DNA of 64,000 nucleotides from the NCBI RefSeq assembly GCF_019468565.1, contig NZ_CP080521.1, forward strand, positions 2,914,001-2,978,000, given 5' to 3'. This DNA comes from Pseudonocardia sp. DSM 110487. GTDB taxonomy: Bacteria > Actinomycetota > Actinomycetes > Mycobacteriales > Pseudonocardiaceae. The position numbers and the translations under genes were made by a program. Shown here piece by piece: positions 34,713 through 43,917 of this stretch. A model generated the notes under the pieces. The model worked only from the letters and a program-made list of their open reading frames with translations, was not told the origin of the DNA and ran no database searches. Position 1 is the first letter of the stretch. Each line of letters starts with the position of its first letter.

Positions 34713-34964
34713 TCAGCGATTCTCGAGGATCTCGAGGATCCGGTCGAGCTTCGCGCCCTGCTCGGCGAGGGCCGCGGTCTGCTGCGCCTGCATACCGACG
34801 AGCGCCGCCAGTGTGGTGGTGTGCTGCACCGCAACGCTCGCGAACTCGTCGACCCTGGCGCTGTGCTTATCCTGTGCGGCCGCGATCGCCGAGAGATACG
34901 CGTAGATCGCCATCGGGTCAATGCTCCGCTGGCGTGTCGGTCTGTCGTCCCCCGCAGCCGTCAT
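34713..34964 (-). CDS. Small coiled-coil protein
   Basis: 83 residues from ATG 34964. The sequence is almost wholly helical and amphipathic (IYAYLSAIAAAQDKHSARVD, QQTAALAEQGAKLDRILEIL) with no membrane segment or catalytic motif. No family is recognised. It lies 47 bases upstream of ilvA on the same strand and could be in one transcript. It may be a short oligomeric scaffold protein. Confidence 0.5.
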   Translation of the reverse strand: MTAAGDDRPTRQRSIDPMAIYAYLSAIAAAQDKHSARVDEFASVAVQHTTTLAALVGMQAQQTAALAEQGAKLDRILEILENR

Positions 34965-35005
34965 GCCGGCGAATCTAGCGACTGGAGATCCACCGCGGGG
35001 TAATT

Positions 35006-36025
35006 TCAGACAACCGGCGCCGAACGCGGTCGGAGATCGAATCCCGCTGCCCGGTAGCAGTCGTCGATCAGCTCGGCGGTGGCCACGGCATCATCGGCGT
35101 CGGTGGGGACCGGTGCCCCGTCCCGGACGGCGGCGGCGAACGCCTCCAGCTGGTAGGCGTACGACGGGCGCAGGCCCGGCCGTTCCTCCCGCTCGGTGCC
35201 TCCTGCCGTGACCCAGACGCGGTCGTCGCGGTGGGGGAGCACGAAGTTCGCGGCGCGGACCTCGCCCGTGTCACCGACGAGCCGGGCCGTCATCCGCACC
35301 TCGTCGGCCGCCATGGAGCTGTGCAGGACGCCGGTGGCCCCGCCGGGGAAGGCGAGCTCCGCTCGCACCCACTCGTCCACGCCCGGGCTCGCGGCTCGCT
35401 CGCGACCCTCGGCGCCGGTGACGCGCGGGGCACCGCCCGCGAACCGGCCAAGCACCCGGAGCAGGTGGATGGCGTAGCAGCCGACGTCCATCAGCCCGCC
35501 GCCCGCGAGCGGGAGCGACCAGCGCAGGTCGCCGTCCGGCGGAGGCGGGATCTCCATGTGCACCTCGACGTGGCGCAGCTCGCCGATCTCGCCGGAGCCC
35601 ACGACCTCCAGCAGCCGCTGGGCCACCGGGTGGTACAGGTAGTGGAAGGCCTCCATGAACACCACGCCCGTCCGCGCGGCTGCGTCGCGCACCTCCCGGG
35701 CCTCCGCGGCGTCGCTCGCCGAGGGCTTCTCGGTGAGCACGTGCTTGCCCGCGGCGATCGCGGCGAGGTTCCATGGGCCGTGCAGGCCGTTGGCGAGCGG
35801 GTTGTAGATCGCCTCGACCTCGGGGTCGGCGAGCACGTCGGCGTAGGAGCCGAGCACCCGCTCGACCCCGTGCTCGGCGGCGAAGGTCTCGGCCCGGCCG
35901 CGGTCGCGGGCCGCGACGGCGACGAGCCGGGCCCCGGTGAGCTGCGCCGGGGCGACGATGGCGGCGACGGCGATCCGGGAGGCGCCGAGGACTCCGATCC
36001 GAAGAGGTTCCACGGGCACGATCAT
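35006..36025 (-). CDS. Gfo/Idh/MocA family oxidoreductase
   Basis: 339 residues. The Rossmann fold starts at IGVLGASRIAVAAIV; the family motif EKPSASDAAEA (AGKHVLTEKP) is near residue 95, followed by MEAFHYLYHP and GGGLMDVGCYAIHLLR with the catalytic-site Asp and His. It is related to glucose-fructose oxidoreductase and to dimeric dihydrodiol dehydrogenase. It should oxidise or reduce a sugar or diol with NAD(P); the substrate is unknown. Confidence 0.92.
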   Translation of the reverse strand: MIVPVEPLRIGVLGASRIAVAAIVAPAQLTGARLVAVAARDRGRAETFAAEHGVERVLGSYADVLADPEVEAIYNPLANGLHGPWNLAAIAAGKHVLTEKPSASDAAEAREVRDAAARTGVVFMEAFHYLYHPVAQRLLEVVGSGEIGELRHVEVHMEIPPPPDGDLRWSLPLAGGGLMDVGCYAIHLLRVLGRFAGGAPRVTGAEGRERAASPGVDEWVRAELAFPGGATGVLHSSMAADEVRMTARLVGDTGEVRAANFVLPHRDDRVWVTAGGTEREERPGLRPSYAYQLEAFAAAVRDGAPVPTDADDAVATAELIDDCYRAAGFDLRPRSAPVV

Positions 36026-36037
36026 GCCCTGCCGGCC

Positions 36038-36391
36038 CTAGTGGATGTGGGCGCGCCAGTCCGCTGGGACCCGCTCCGCCGGGCCGGGGACTGCCTGGTC
36101 CAGCGGGCGGTGCTGGGGTTCTGGCAGATCGGGGCCGTCCAGCATCTCGTTCGAGCGGTAGTCCCAGTACCAGCTCTCGCCCGGCTCGAAGCTGCGGACG
36201 ATGGGGTGGCCGGTGGCGCGGAAGTGTTCGGTGGCGTGCTGGGCGGGGGAGGTGTCGCAGCAGCCGACGTGGCCGCACTGGGCGCACCGGCGCAGGTGCA
36301 CCCACCAGCCGCCGACCTCGTCGCACTCGCTGCAGCCTGCACCGCTCGGCACGGCCGCCATGTTGATACCGGCGTCGATCCCGTCCGTCAT
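36038..36391 (-). CDS. UBP-type zinc finger protein
   Basis: 117 residues from ATG 36391, overlapping the stop of the MFS gene (ATGA). The zinc finger uses GCSECDEVGGWWVHLRRCAQ, CGHVGCCDTSPAQHATEH and GHPIVRSFEPGESWYW, the arrangement of ZnF-UBP domains that in eukaryotes bind ubiquitin C-termini. Bacterial forms of this size are common in actinobacteria and uncharacterised. It is coupled to an MFS transporter. Confidence 0.88.
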   Translation of the reverse strand: MTDGIDAGINMAAVPSGAGCSECDEVGGWWVHLRRCAQCGHVGCCDTSPAQHATEHFRATGHPIVRSFEPGESWYWDYRSNEMLDGPDLPEPQHRPLDQAVPGPAERVPADWRAHIH

Positions 36392-37620
36392 GCGCCCATC
36401 ATGGCGCTTCGGGAGCGCGCGGTGACGATGCGCCAGGTCGCGAACGCCAGCGCGAGCAGCAGCGCGGCGGCGAACGCGTACAGCGCGACCGTCACCGGGA
36501 GGCTCTGCGCGGCGAACCCGAGGCCGAGGACCGGCACGGTGAGCCCCACGTACGCGGACAGGAACAGCGCGGCGGCCGTCTCGCCGCGCCGGTTCGCCGC
36601 CGCGGTGGCGAGCACGGTGGACATGCTGCCCTTGAACGTGATGCCCGCGCCCGCTCCTGCGACGGCCCCCCCGGTGAGGAACAGCGCGAGCAGGCCCAGG
36701 TTCACCGCGAGGACGAGCACGACGACCCCGGCGGCCATGACGGCGAGGCCGCTGACCAGCTGCCGGTGCGGGGTGAGGCGGTGCAGCGGGATCTGGGCCG
36801 CGGCGGCCGAGCCGAAGGCCAGCAGCGCGGCGAGGCCCGCCATGACGCGGCTCCCGCTGTGGAACAGCGTGCTCAAGACGATGGGCGCGAGCGAGGTGAA
36901 CAGCCCGAAGACCGCGAAGGCGACGACGGAGGCCGTCGCGGCGCCGACGAACGTTGGCCGGTGCTCGGGAGCCACGGCGGTGCGTTGCGGGCGGTACGCC
37001 GGCATCGGGTCGGGGCGTTGCACGGTCTCCGGGACCACCGTGAGCGCGGCCAGCCCGATCGTCAGCAGCACCACCGACACGACGTACGGGACGCGCAGCG
37101 GGGAGCTCGTGAACTCGGCGAGCAGGCCGGAGATCAACGGGCCGAGGCCGAGGCCGCCCAGGTTGGCCGCGGTGGCGACCACCTCGGCGCGTCGCAGGCC
37201 TTGGCCGGGGCGCGCCCGGCCGTTCAGGTCGGCCAGGTGGGCGGTGGCGGTCGCGGTGACGAGGCCGACGCTCAGCCCGGACAGCACCCGGCCGGCGATG
37301 AGCGCGGGCAGGGCGGTCGAGACGACGAAGGTGATGCCGGACGCGATGCCGGCCAGCAGCCCGAGCGCGAGCATCCGCCTGCGGCCCACCCAGTCGGAGA
37401 CGTGGCCCCCGAGGAACAGCGCGGCCAGCACGCCGACGGCGTACACGGCGAACACGACGGTGACCATCAGTGCGCCGAAGCCCTCTTCGCGCTGGTAGAG
37501 CGGGTACAGCGGGGTCGGAAGCGTCGACGAGGCCATCGCAACCGTGAACAGGTACGCGATCAGCCAGAAGCCACGTCCGTGCCTGCTGTTCGTGCGCGGA
37601 GGCGCATACGAGGTCTGCAC
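36388..37620 (-). CDS. MFS transporter (12-TMS)
   Basis: 410 residues from GTG 37620; the much longer upstream open frame runs through the divergent LysR gene and is spurious. Twelve hydrophobic segments, motif A GGHVSDWVGRRRMLALG and a central loop with PDPMPAYRPQRTAV. The substrate is unknown. A divergent LysR gene with a palindrome in the shared region probably regulates it. The downstream UBP zinc finger gene overlaps its stop. Confidence 0.9.
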   Translation of the reverse strand: MQTSYAPPRTNSRHGRGFWLIAYLFTVAMASSTLPTPLYPLYQREEGFGALMVTVVFAVYAVGVLAALFLGGHVSDWVGRRRMLALGLLAGIASGITFVVSTALPALIAGRVLSGLSVGLVTATATAHLADLNGRARPGQGLRRAEVVATAANLGGLGLGPLISGLLAEFTSSPLRVPYVVSVVLLTIGLAALTVVPETVQRPDPMPAYRPQRTAVAPEHRPTFVGAATASVVAFAVFGLFTSLAPIVLSTLFHSGSRVMAGLAALLAFGSAAAAQIPLHRLTPHRQLVSGLAVMAAGVVVLVLAVNLGLLALFLTGGAVAGAGAGITFKGSMSTVLATAAANRRGETAAALFLSAYVGLTVPVLGLGFAAQSLPVTVALYAFAAALLLALAFATWRIVTARSRSAMMGA

Positions 37621-37671
37621 GCCCCTACCAACATCGGGCGACGGACCCGGCTTCCCCTGTCGGCGCGATGA

Positions 37672-37694
37672 TTGGAGATATCGGTTATCTCCAA
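37672..37694. promoter_or_regulatory. LysR-type palindrome between MFS and LysR
   Basis: TTGGAGATA (37672-37680) and TATCTCCAA (37686-37694) are exact complements separated by TCGGT, 15 bp before the LysR start and 52 bp from the MFS start. It fits an autoregulatory LysR box between divergent genes. Confidence 0.6.
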
Positions 37695-37708
37695 CGAAGA
37701 TAGGCGCC

Positions 37709-38674
37709 GTGGAGCTCCGGCAGATGCAGGTCGTCGTCGCGGTGGCCGAGGCGGGTGGGTTCTCGGCGGCGGCGAGGCGGCTGCGGCTGGTGCAGTCGGC
37801 GGTGTCGGCGACCGTGCGCGCGGTCGAGCGGGAGCTCGACGTGCCGCTGTTCGACCGGACGACCCACCGCGTCGTACCCACCGCGGCAGGGGAGGCGTTC
37901 GTGGCGGCGGCGCGCACCGCCCTGTCGGCCGCCGACCAGGTGCGGGGCGCCGTCGATGCGGCGCGCGGCGTGCTGCGCGGCCAGGTCACGGTGGGCGTCA
38001 TGCAGGGGCTGCTGGGCCGGCTTCCGCGGGCGATCGGCGCGCTGCGGAGCGCCCATCCGGAGGTGGTGGTGCGCCTGCGCCAGGCCCCCGCCGACCAGAT
38101 CGTCGACGCGGTCCGGGAGGGCACGGTCGACATGGCCGTCGTCGCGCTGACGGGACGGCGGCGCGGGCTGGTCAGCGTCGAGCTGATCCGAGACCGGATG
38201 GTCGCGCTCGTCGGCCCGCATTCGGAACTCCCGGACGCTCCGGTGACGCTCCCGGAGCTGGCGCGCCATCCGTTCGTCGACTTCGTGCCCGGTTGGGCGG
38301 TCCGGCAGGAGGTCGACCGCGCGTTCCGCGCGGCGGGCGTGGAGCCGGCTCGGGTGTTCGAGACGAACGACGCCATGACCGCTGCCGAGCTCGTCCGGGC
38401 CGGTCTGGGCGTGACGATCGTGCCGACCACGCTCGCGGCCGGGTTTCCCGACCTGCGGTCCGTTCCGATCGCCCGGCACGCTCCGACGTGGACGGCCGGG
38501 GTCGTGCACCGCCGCGCCCCGCTCGTGCCCGCCGCGGCCGCGTTGCTCGAGCACCTGCGCTCGAATGTGTTTGAGAAGCCCGCATGTGGGCCGCCGGCTC
38601 CGCTGATCCAGCATGTCCCGGCTGCCGAGGGGCGGCCCGCTCCGCGCTTCTCAAACACATTCTCAGGCCGGTAG
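37709..38674 (+). CDS. LysR family transcriptional regulator
   Basis: 321 residues from GTG 37709. The winged helix-turn-helix reads LRQMQVVVAVAEAGGFSAAA with LVQSAVSATVRAVERELDVP. The effector domain ends near LLEHLRS (about residue 285); the last ~35 residues are encoded by a palindromic DNA element (38563-38662) and are probably a non-functional extension. The gene is divergent from the MFS/UBP pair and overlaps the 3' end of the ABC ATPase gene by 12 bases. Confidence 0.92.
   Translation: MELRQMQVVVAVAEAGGFSAAARRLRLVQSAVSATVRAVERELDVPLFDRTTHRVVPTAAGEAFVAAARTALSAADQVRGAVDAARGVLRGQVTVGVMQGLLGRLPRAIGALRSAHPEVVVRLRQAPADQIVDAVREGTVDMAVVALTGRRRGLVSVELIRDRMVALVGPHSELPDAPVTLPELARHPFVDFVPGWAVRQEVDRAFRAAGVEPARVFETNDAMTAAELVRAGLGVTIVPTTLAAGFPDLRSVPIARHAPTWTAGVVHRRAPLVPAAAALLEHLRSNVFEKPACGPPAPLIQHVPAAEGRPAPRFSNTFSGR
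38563..38662. terminator. Palindromic element at the convergent LysR/ABC junction
   Basis: Perfect 17-bp terminal inverted repeats (38563-38579 and 38646-38662, beginning GAATGTGTTTGAG) enclose a 66-bp core with a further GGGCCGCC/GGCGGCCC pair. The element sits inside the end of the LysR frame and directly after the ABC stop, and may serve as a bidirectional terminator. A MITE-like insertion is the alternative. Confidence 0.5.
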
Positions 38675-40264
38675 GGCGGCTCCGGGGATCGCGTCGAGCA
38701 ACGCGCGCGTGTACTCGTCCTGCGGGTCGTCGAAGACATCTGCGGCGCTGCCGTGCTCGACGATCCGGCCGCGCCGCATCACCAGGACGTCGTGGGCGAT
38801 GAGGCGCACCACGGCGAGGTCGTGGGCGATGAACAGGTAGGACAGGCCCAGGTCGCGCTGCAGCTGGGTGAGCAGCTCGAGGATCTGGTCCTGGACGATG
38901 ACGTCGAGCGCGGACACGGCCTCGTCACAGATCACGAGCTTCGGCCGCAGGGCCAGTGCCCTCGCGATGGCGACGCGTTGCCGCTGCCCGCCCGAGAGCT
39001 CGACGGGATGGCGCTGGGCGGCCCCGCGGGGGAGCGCGACGTGGTCGAGCAGCTCCGCCACCCGCTGCCGTCGCGCCGCGGTGTCGCCGATCCCGAAGAC
39101 GCGCAGCGGCTCGTCGATCAGCCGCTCCACGGGGAGCACCGGGTCGAGGGAGCCGTACGGGTCCTGGAACACCGGCTGCATCTCGCGACGGATGGCCCGC
39201 CGCCCGCTCCGGTCGGCCCCGCGGAAGGTCCGCCCCGCGATCGCGATGTGCCCGGACGTGGGCTGCTCCAGCCCCAGCACGAGCCGCGCGATCGTGGTCT
39301 TGCCCGAGCCCGACTCGCCGACGATCGCCGTGGTGGTGCCCTCCCGCACGGTGAACGACACCCGGTCGACCGCGCGCAGCGCCTCGCGCTGCCCACGCAC
39401 CTTGTAGGTCTTGACGAGGTCGGTGACCTCCAGCGCGGGGACGGGATCAGCCGCGGGCGGCGGTGCGGGAACGGCCCGGGACCGCGCGGCCACCGACGGG
39501 GCCGCCGCCACCAGCCGCTGCGTGTACGCGTGTTGCGGGTCGCGCAGGATCTGGGCGGCCGGACCGGTCTCGACCACCCGGCCCTGCCACATCACGACGA
39601 CGTCGTCGGCCCGCTCGGCGGCGAGCCCGAGGTCGTGCGTGATCAGCAGCAGCGACGTGCCGTGCGCCGCGATGAGTCGCTCCAGGTGGTCGAGGATCTG
39701 GCGCTGCACGGTGACGTCGAGCGCGGACGTCGGCTCGTCGGCGATGAGCAGCTGCGGCTCGCAGGCCAGCGCGATGGCGATGAGCACGCGCTGGCGCATC
39801 CCGCCGGAGAACTCGTGCGGGTACTGCCGGGCGCGCCGCGCGGCGTCCGGAATGCCCGCCTCGGTCATCAGCTCGACGGCCCGCTCCCGCGCCGCCCGAC
39901 CACGCGCCAAGCCGTGCATCACGAGCGTCTCGGCGATCTGCCGCCCGACCCTGGCCACCGGGTTGAGGTTCGACATCGGGTCCTGCGGCACGAGGCCGAT
40001 CTGGCGGCCCCGTAGCCTGCGCAGCCGTCGCTCGCCCGCCGCGGTGACGTCCTCGCCGTCGAACTCGATCGCCCCGCTGGTGACGCGCCCGGTGCCGGGC
40101 AGCAGCCCGATCGCGGCGGCCGCGGTGGTCGACTTCCCCGAGCCCGACTCACCCACGATCGCGACCCGGTGCCCGCGCCGCACGGTCAGGTCGACGCCGT
40201 GCAGCACGGGGGCGTCGTAGGAGACCTCGAGCCCGTGGATGCGCAGCAGCGGCGTGCCGGTCAT
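38663..40264 (-). CDS. Peptide ABC transporter, fused dual ATPase (DppDF-type)
   Basis: 533 residues from ATG 40264, which overlaps the gamma-glutamyltransferase stop (TGATG). Two complete nucleotide-binding domains are fused: the first with Walker A GESGSGKSTT, signature EFSGGMRQRV and Walker B LLIADEPTSALD; the second with GESGSGKTTI, LSGGQRQRVAIARAL and LVICDEAVSALD. Each has the oligopeptide-type C-terminal tail (HAYTQRLVAAAP; DEYTRALLDAIPG). It powers import through the two permeases of the same operon. It is the last gene of the five-gene operon. Confidence 0.94.
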   Translation of the reverse strand: MTGTPLLRIHGLEVSYDAPVLHGVDLTVRRGHRVAIVGESGSGKSTTAAAAIGLLPGTGRVTSGAIEFDGEDVTAAGERRLRRLRGRQIGLVPQDPMSNLNPVARVGRQIAETLVMHGLARGRAARERAVELMTEAGIPDAARRARQYPHEFSGGMRQRVLIAIALACEPQLLIADEPTSALDVTVQRQILDHLERLIAAHGTSLLLITHDLGLAAERADDVVVMWQGRVVETGPAAQILRDPQHAYTQRLVAAAPSVAARSRAVPAPPPAADPVPALEVTDLVKTYKVRGQREALRAVDRVSFTVREGTTTAIVGESGSGKTTIARLVLGLEQPTSGHIAIAGRTFRGADRSGRRAIRREMQPVFQDPYGSLDPVLPVERLIDEPLRVFGIGDTAARRQRVAELLDHVALPRGAAQRHPVELSGGQRQRVAIARALALRPKLVICDEAVSALDVIVQDQILELLTQLQRDLGLSYLFIAHDLAVVRLIAHDVLVMRRGRIVEHGSAADVFDDPQDEYTRALLDAIPGAALPA

Positions 40265-42057
40265 CAGCGCCCCGCCGCGTAACCCTGGGCGCCTCGCGGG
40301 TTGGCCGCGGCGGTCATCACCCCGGTCTCGGGGTCGCGGCCCACGCTGGAGAGCCGCCCGAGCTCCCAGTCGCCCGCCCGGGTGACCTGGTGCCCGCGCC
40401 GCTCCAGCTCGCTGATCACGTCGTCGCCCAGCCGGTTCTCGACGACCGCGCCGCCGGGCGTCCAGGTGCGCGGCCAGAACGAGCCGGGCATGGACGTGGT
40501 GTGCATGGCCGGGGCGTCGATGGCCTGCTGCGGCGAGTAGCCGCCGACGAGCGTGCGCAGCAGGTAGAGCAGCTGCCACTGGTCCTGCTGGTCGCCACCG
40601 GGGGAGCCGAGCGCGCCCACCGGCTTCCCGTCGCGCAGCAGCAGTGTGGGCGTGAGGGTGGTGCGCGGCCGCTCGCCCGGCGCGAGCGACGACGGCGCGC
40701 CCTCTTCGAGCCACGTCATCTGCAACCGGGAGCCGAGGCAGAACCCGAGCTCGGGGATCGTCGGGGAGGACTGCAGCCAGCCGCCGGACGGCGTGACGGC
40801 GACGACGTTGCCCCACTTGTCCACGACGTCGACGTGGCAGGTGTCGCCGCGGGTCTCCCCGGACAGCACGACGGTGGGCTCACCGACGCCGGCGGTCGCC
40901 GCCTCGTCGGGTTCGGCCATGAGCGGAGGCAGGAACGGCTCGCGCCCGCCCGGTCGGCCGGGCCGGAACTCGTGCGAGGCGTCCTTGCCGATCAGCTCCC
41001 GGCGCTCGCTCGCGTACTCGGGGGACAGCAGGACGTCCAGCACGCCGTCGGCGATGGCCTCGCCGTAGTGCGCGTCCCGGTCGGCGAGGGCGAGCTTGAG
41101 CGCTTCGAGGACGTGATGGGCGCCCTCGGCGGTGGACGGGTCGAGGGCCTCGTCGGGGAGGCCGTCAAGGATCATGAGGGCCTGCAGCAGGATGGGGCCC
41201 TGGCCCCACGGCCCGGTCTTGGCGATCGTCGTGCCGCGGAACTCGGCCGTGACGGCGGGTTCGAACGATGCGGAGAACGAGGCGAAGTCGGCCACGTCGA
41301 TCACGGCGGCGTGGTCGGCGCCGGACGAGTGCCGGTGCGGGGTGCGCAGGAACGCGACGGCCTCCCGCGCGACGAACCCCTCCTTCCACTCCCGGCGCGC
41401 CGCTTCGATCCGGCCGCGCCGGTCGCTGGCGCCCGAGCCGGCCTCGAGCAGGCGGTCCAGGGTGCGCGCGTATGCCGGGAGGCGGATGATCTCGCCCGCG
41501 CGCGGCGGGCGCCCGTTCGGCATCCACAGCCGCGCCGACGTCGTCCAGTGCTCGGTGAACAGCTGGGCGACGGTCTCCATGGTGCTGCCCACCCGCCCGA
41601 CGACCGGGTGGCCGTCGCGGGCGTAGCCGATGGCGTAGGCGAGCACGTCGGCCAGCTCCCACGTGCCGTGCTCGGCGAGCAGGAGGAGCCACGCGTCGAC
41701 GGACCCGGGGACGGCGGTGGCGAGCCCGCCCGCGCCCGGGACGAGGTCGAGCCCTTCTCCGCGGTAGTGCGCGATCGTGGCGGCGGCGGGTGCTGGGCCC
41801 TGGCCCATGAGGACCTGCGGGGTCGGATCGGTGCCCGTGGCGAAGACGCCGGTCAGGTCGCCGCCAGGGCCGTTGAGGTGCGGCTCGACGACGTGCAGCA
41901 CGAACCCGGCCGCCGTCGCGGCGTCGAACGCGTTGCCCCCGCGCTCCAGCACCGCCTGCGCGGTGGCGGTGGCCAGCCAGTGCGTGGTGGCGGACATGCC
42001 GAACGTGCCCTGCAGCGTGGGGCGGGTGGTGAACTCGGGCGGCGGGACGAAGCTCAC
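40264..42057 (-). CDS. Gamma-glutamyltransferase family protein
   Basis: 597 residues from GTG 42057, with AAGGAGGAAAGG upstream. The Ntn-hydrolase is normally made as one chain and cut autocatalytically. The N-terminal half has ATATAQAVLERGGNAFDAAT; the presumed new N-terminal Thr is in SGETRGDTCHVDVVDKWGN (about residue 400), and SPGGDQQDQWQLLYL is the family glycine loop region. No signal peptide is seen, so it should act in the cytoplasm on imported gamma-glutamyl compounds. It lies between the permease and ATPase genes of a peptide importer, coupled on its 3' side. Confidence 0.88.
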   Translation of the reverse strand: MSFVPPPEFTTRPTLQGTFGMSATTHWLATATAQAVLERGGNAFDAATAAGFVLHVVEPHLNGPGGDLTGVFATGTDPTPQVLMGQGPAPAAATIAHYRGEGLDLVPGAGGLATAVPGSVDAWLLLLAEHGTWELADVLAYAIGYARDGHPVVGRVGSTMETVAQLFTEHWTTSARLWMPNGRPPRAGEIIRLPAYARTLDRLLEAGSGASDRRGRIEAARREWKEGFVAREAVAFLRTPHRHSSGADHAAVIDVADFASFSASFEPAVTAEFRGTTIAKTGPWGQGPILLQALMILDGLPDEALDPSTAEGAHHVLEALKLALADRDAHYGEAIADGVLDVLLSPEYASERRELIGKDASHEFRPGRPGGREPFLPPLMAEPDEAATAGVGEPTVVLSGETRGDTCHVDVVDKWGNVVAVTPSGGWLQSSPTIPELGFCLGSRLQMTWLEEGAPSSLAPGERPRTTLTPTLLLRDGKPVGALGSPGGDQQDQWQLLYLLRTLVGGYSPQQAIDAPAMHTTSMPGSFWPRTWTPGGAVVENRLGDDVISELERRGHQVTRAGDWELGRLSSVGRDPETGVMTAAANPRGAQGYAAGR

Positions 42058-42075
42058 GAGGGGTCCTTTCCTCCT

Positions 42076-42957
42076 TCAGCGGCGGGAGCCGGGGCTCAGC
42101 ACGTCGCGCAATGCGTCACCGAACAGGTTGAAGGCCAGGCAGATCACGACGATCGCGAGCCCGGGGAAGAACGCCGCGTACGGCGCGCGGACGATGTACT
42201 GCTGGGCGTCGGACAGCATGATGCCCAGGCTGGGGGTCGGCGGCTGGATCCCGAGCCCGAGGAACGACAGCAGCGCCTCGCCGATCACGGCAACCGGCAT
42301 GATCACGGTGGCCTGCACGATGATCGACGAGAGCGCGTTGGACAGTACGTGCGTGGCCAGGATGCGCACGCCGGACGCGTCCATCGTCCGGGCGGCCAGC
42401 ACGAACTCGTGGCCCTTGAGCCGCAGCGTCTCGGCGCGCACCACCCGGATCATGGTCGGTACCTGGGCGAGGCCGAGCGCGATCGCGGCGTTCGTCAGGC
42501 TGGCTCCGTTGATCGCGGCGAGGCCGACCGCGACGATGAGGAACGGGAACGCGAGCAGCAGGTCGGTCAGCCGCGACACGAGCGCGTCCAGCCAGCGCCA
42601 GTACCCGGCGAGCAGCCCGAGCGGGGTGCCCACCACGATCGCGAGCGCCACGGCGAGCGCGCCGACCTGCAGCGACGCCCGGGTGCCGTGGAGGATCCGG
42701 GAGAGGATGTCGCGACCGAGGTCGTCGGTGCCTAGCGGGAACCCCACGGTGCGCGGCAGCTGGAACGGCGTCTCGAAGTGCACCTCGTCGGGCGGGTAGG
42801 GCGCGATCCACGGGGCGAGCAACGCGGCGAGCACCACGACGAGCAGCAGCCCGCCGCCCACGACGCCGAGCCGGTGGCGCAGCAGGCCGGACAGCACGCG
42901 GCCGCGGCGGGTGCCGAGCTCGTCGTCGGTACCGATCTCCGGGGTGATCAGGGCCAT
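42076..42957 (-). CDS. Peptide ABC transporter permease (DppC-like)
   Basis: 293 residues from ATG 42957, overlapping the stop of the dppB-like gene. It has an N-terminal helix, the LGTDDLGRDILSRILHGTRA segment typical of DppC/OppC, and the EAA loop in EFVLAARTMDASGVRILATH. Five to six membrane helices follow. It pairs with the upstream permease to form the membrane channel. Confidence 0.94.
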   Translation of the reverse strand: MALITPEIGTDDELGTRRGRVLSGLLRHRLGVVGGGLLLVVVLAALLAPWIAPYPPDEVHFETPFQLPRTVGFPLGTDDLGRDILSRILHGTRASLQVGALAVALAIVVGTPLGLLAGYWRWLDALVSRLTDLLLAFPFLIVAVGLAAINGASLTNAAIALGLAQVPTMIRVVRAETLRLKGHEFVLAARTMDASGVRILATHVLSNALSSIIVQATVIMPVAVIGEALLSFLGLGIQPPTPSLGIMLSDAQQYIVRAPYAAFFPGLAIVVICLAFNLFGDALRDVLSPGSRR

Positions 42958-43916
42958 CAGGCGTTCCCTCCCGCTGCCACCCGGATCCGTGGGTCGATCA
43001 CCGAGTACAGGACGTCGACGGCGAGGTTGATGAGGATGTAGGCGAGCGTCACCACTAGCACGACCCCTTGGATCACCGGGTAGTCGCGGGTGAAGACGCT
43101 GTCGAGGGTGAGTTTCCCGAACCCGGGGAGGGCGAAGATCCGCTCCGTCACGACGGCGCCGGAGATCAGCCCGCCCAGCTGCAGCCCGACGATCGTCACC
43201 ACGACGATCAGGCTGTTGCGCATGGCGTAGCGGACCAGCACGGTGCCGCGGGACGCGCCCTTCGCCCGGGCGGTGCGCACGTAGTCGGCGGCAAGCTCGT
43301 CGATCATCGAGGAGCGGGTCTGACGCATCACGATCGCGGCGAGGCCGGTGCCGAGGATCAGCGCGGGCAGTGTGAGGTGCCACAGCGCGCGCAGCGGCTC
43401 CTCGGTGACGGCGACGTAGCCGGACGCGGGGAACCAGCCCAGCCCGACGGCGAGGTAGAGGATCGCGAGCAGCCCGAGCCAGAAGTTGGGCACCGACAGC
43501 GACAGCAGCGACACCCCGCCGACGGCCAGGTCCGGCCAGCGGCCACGGTTGGCGGCGGCGAGCGCGCCCGCGGCCATCCCGAACACGACGGCGATCACGA
43601 TCGCGTAGAGCGACAGCCACGCCGTGACCGGGAGCGTGGTCGCGATCAGCTCGGTGACGGGCGTGCCGGTGCGCACCGAGTCGCCCAGGTCGCCGGACAG
43701 CGCGTTGCCGAGGAAGCGGAAGTACTGCACGACGATCGACTGGTCGAGCCCGAGCTGGGCGCGAATCGCGGCCAGGGTCTCCGGGCTCGCCTCCTCGCCC
43801 GCCATCGCGAGCGCCGGGTCCCCGGGCAGTGCGCGTACCCCGGCGAAGACGACGATCGAGGCCAGGAACAGCGTCACCGCGCCCTGACCGAACCGGATGA
43901 GCAGGTAGCGGGCCAA
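42957..43916 (-). CDS. Peptide ABC transporter permease (DppB-like)
   Basis: 319 residues from TTG 43916, one base after the stop of the binding-protein gene. The N-terminus YLLIRFGQGAVTLFLASIVV and the EAA loop DYVRTARAKGASRGTVLVRY are typical of DppB/OppB. Six membrane helices are visible. The stop overlaps the dppC-like start (TGATG). Confidence 0.93.
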   Translation of the reverse strand: MARYLLIRFGQGAVTLFLASIVVFAGVRALPGDPALAMAGEEASPETLAAIRAQLGLDQSIVVQYFRFLGNALSGDLGDSVRTGTPVTELIATTLPVTAWLSLYAIVIAVVFGMAAGALAAANRGRWPDLAVGGVSLLSLSVPNFWLGLLAILYLAVGLGWFPASGYVAVTEEPLRALWHLTLPALILGTGLAAIVMRQTRSSMIDELAADYVRTARAKGASRGTVLVRYAMRNSLIVVVTIVGLQLGGLISGAVVTERIFALPGFGKLTLDSVFTRDYPVIQGVVLVVTLAYILINLAVDVLYSVIDPRIRVAAGGNA

Positions 43917-43917
43917 C

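Noticed and set aside
35030..35060. tRNA-like T-loop sequence (GATCGAATCCCG)
   Set aside because: It lies inside the Gfo/Idh/MocA gene and no acceptor or anticodon stems can be formed around it.
37620..38739. N-terminal extension of the MFS gene to a 783-residue protein
   Set aside because: The extension is antisense to the LysR gene and is Arg/Ser/Thr-rich with no membrane segments.
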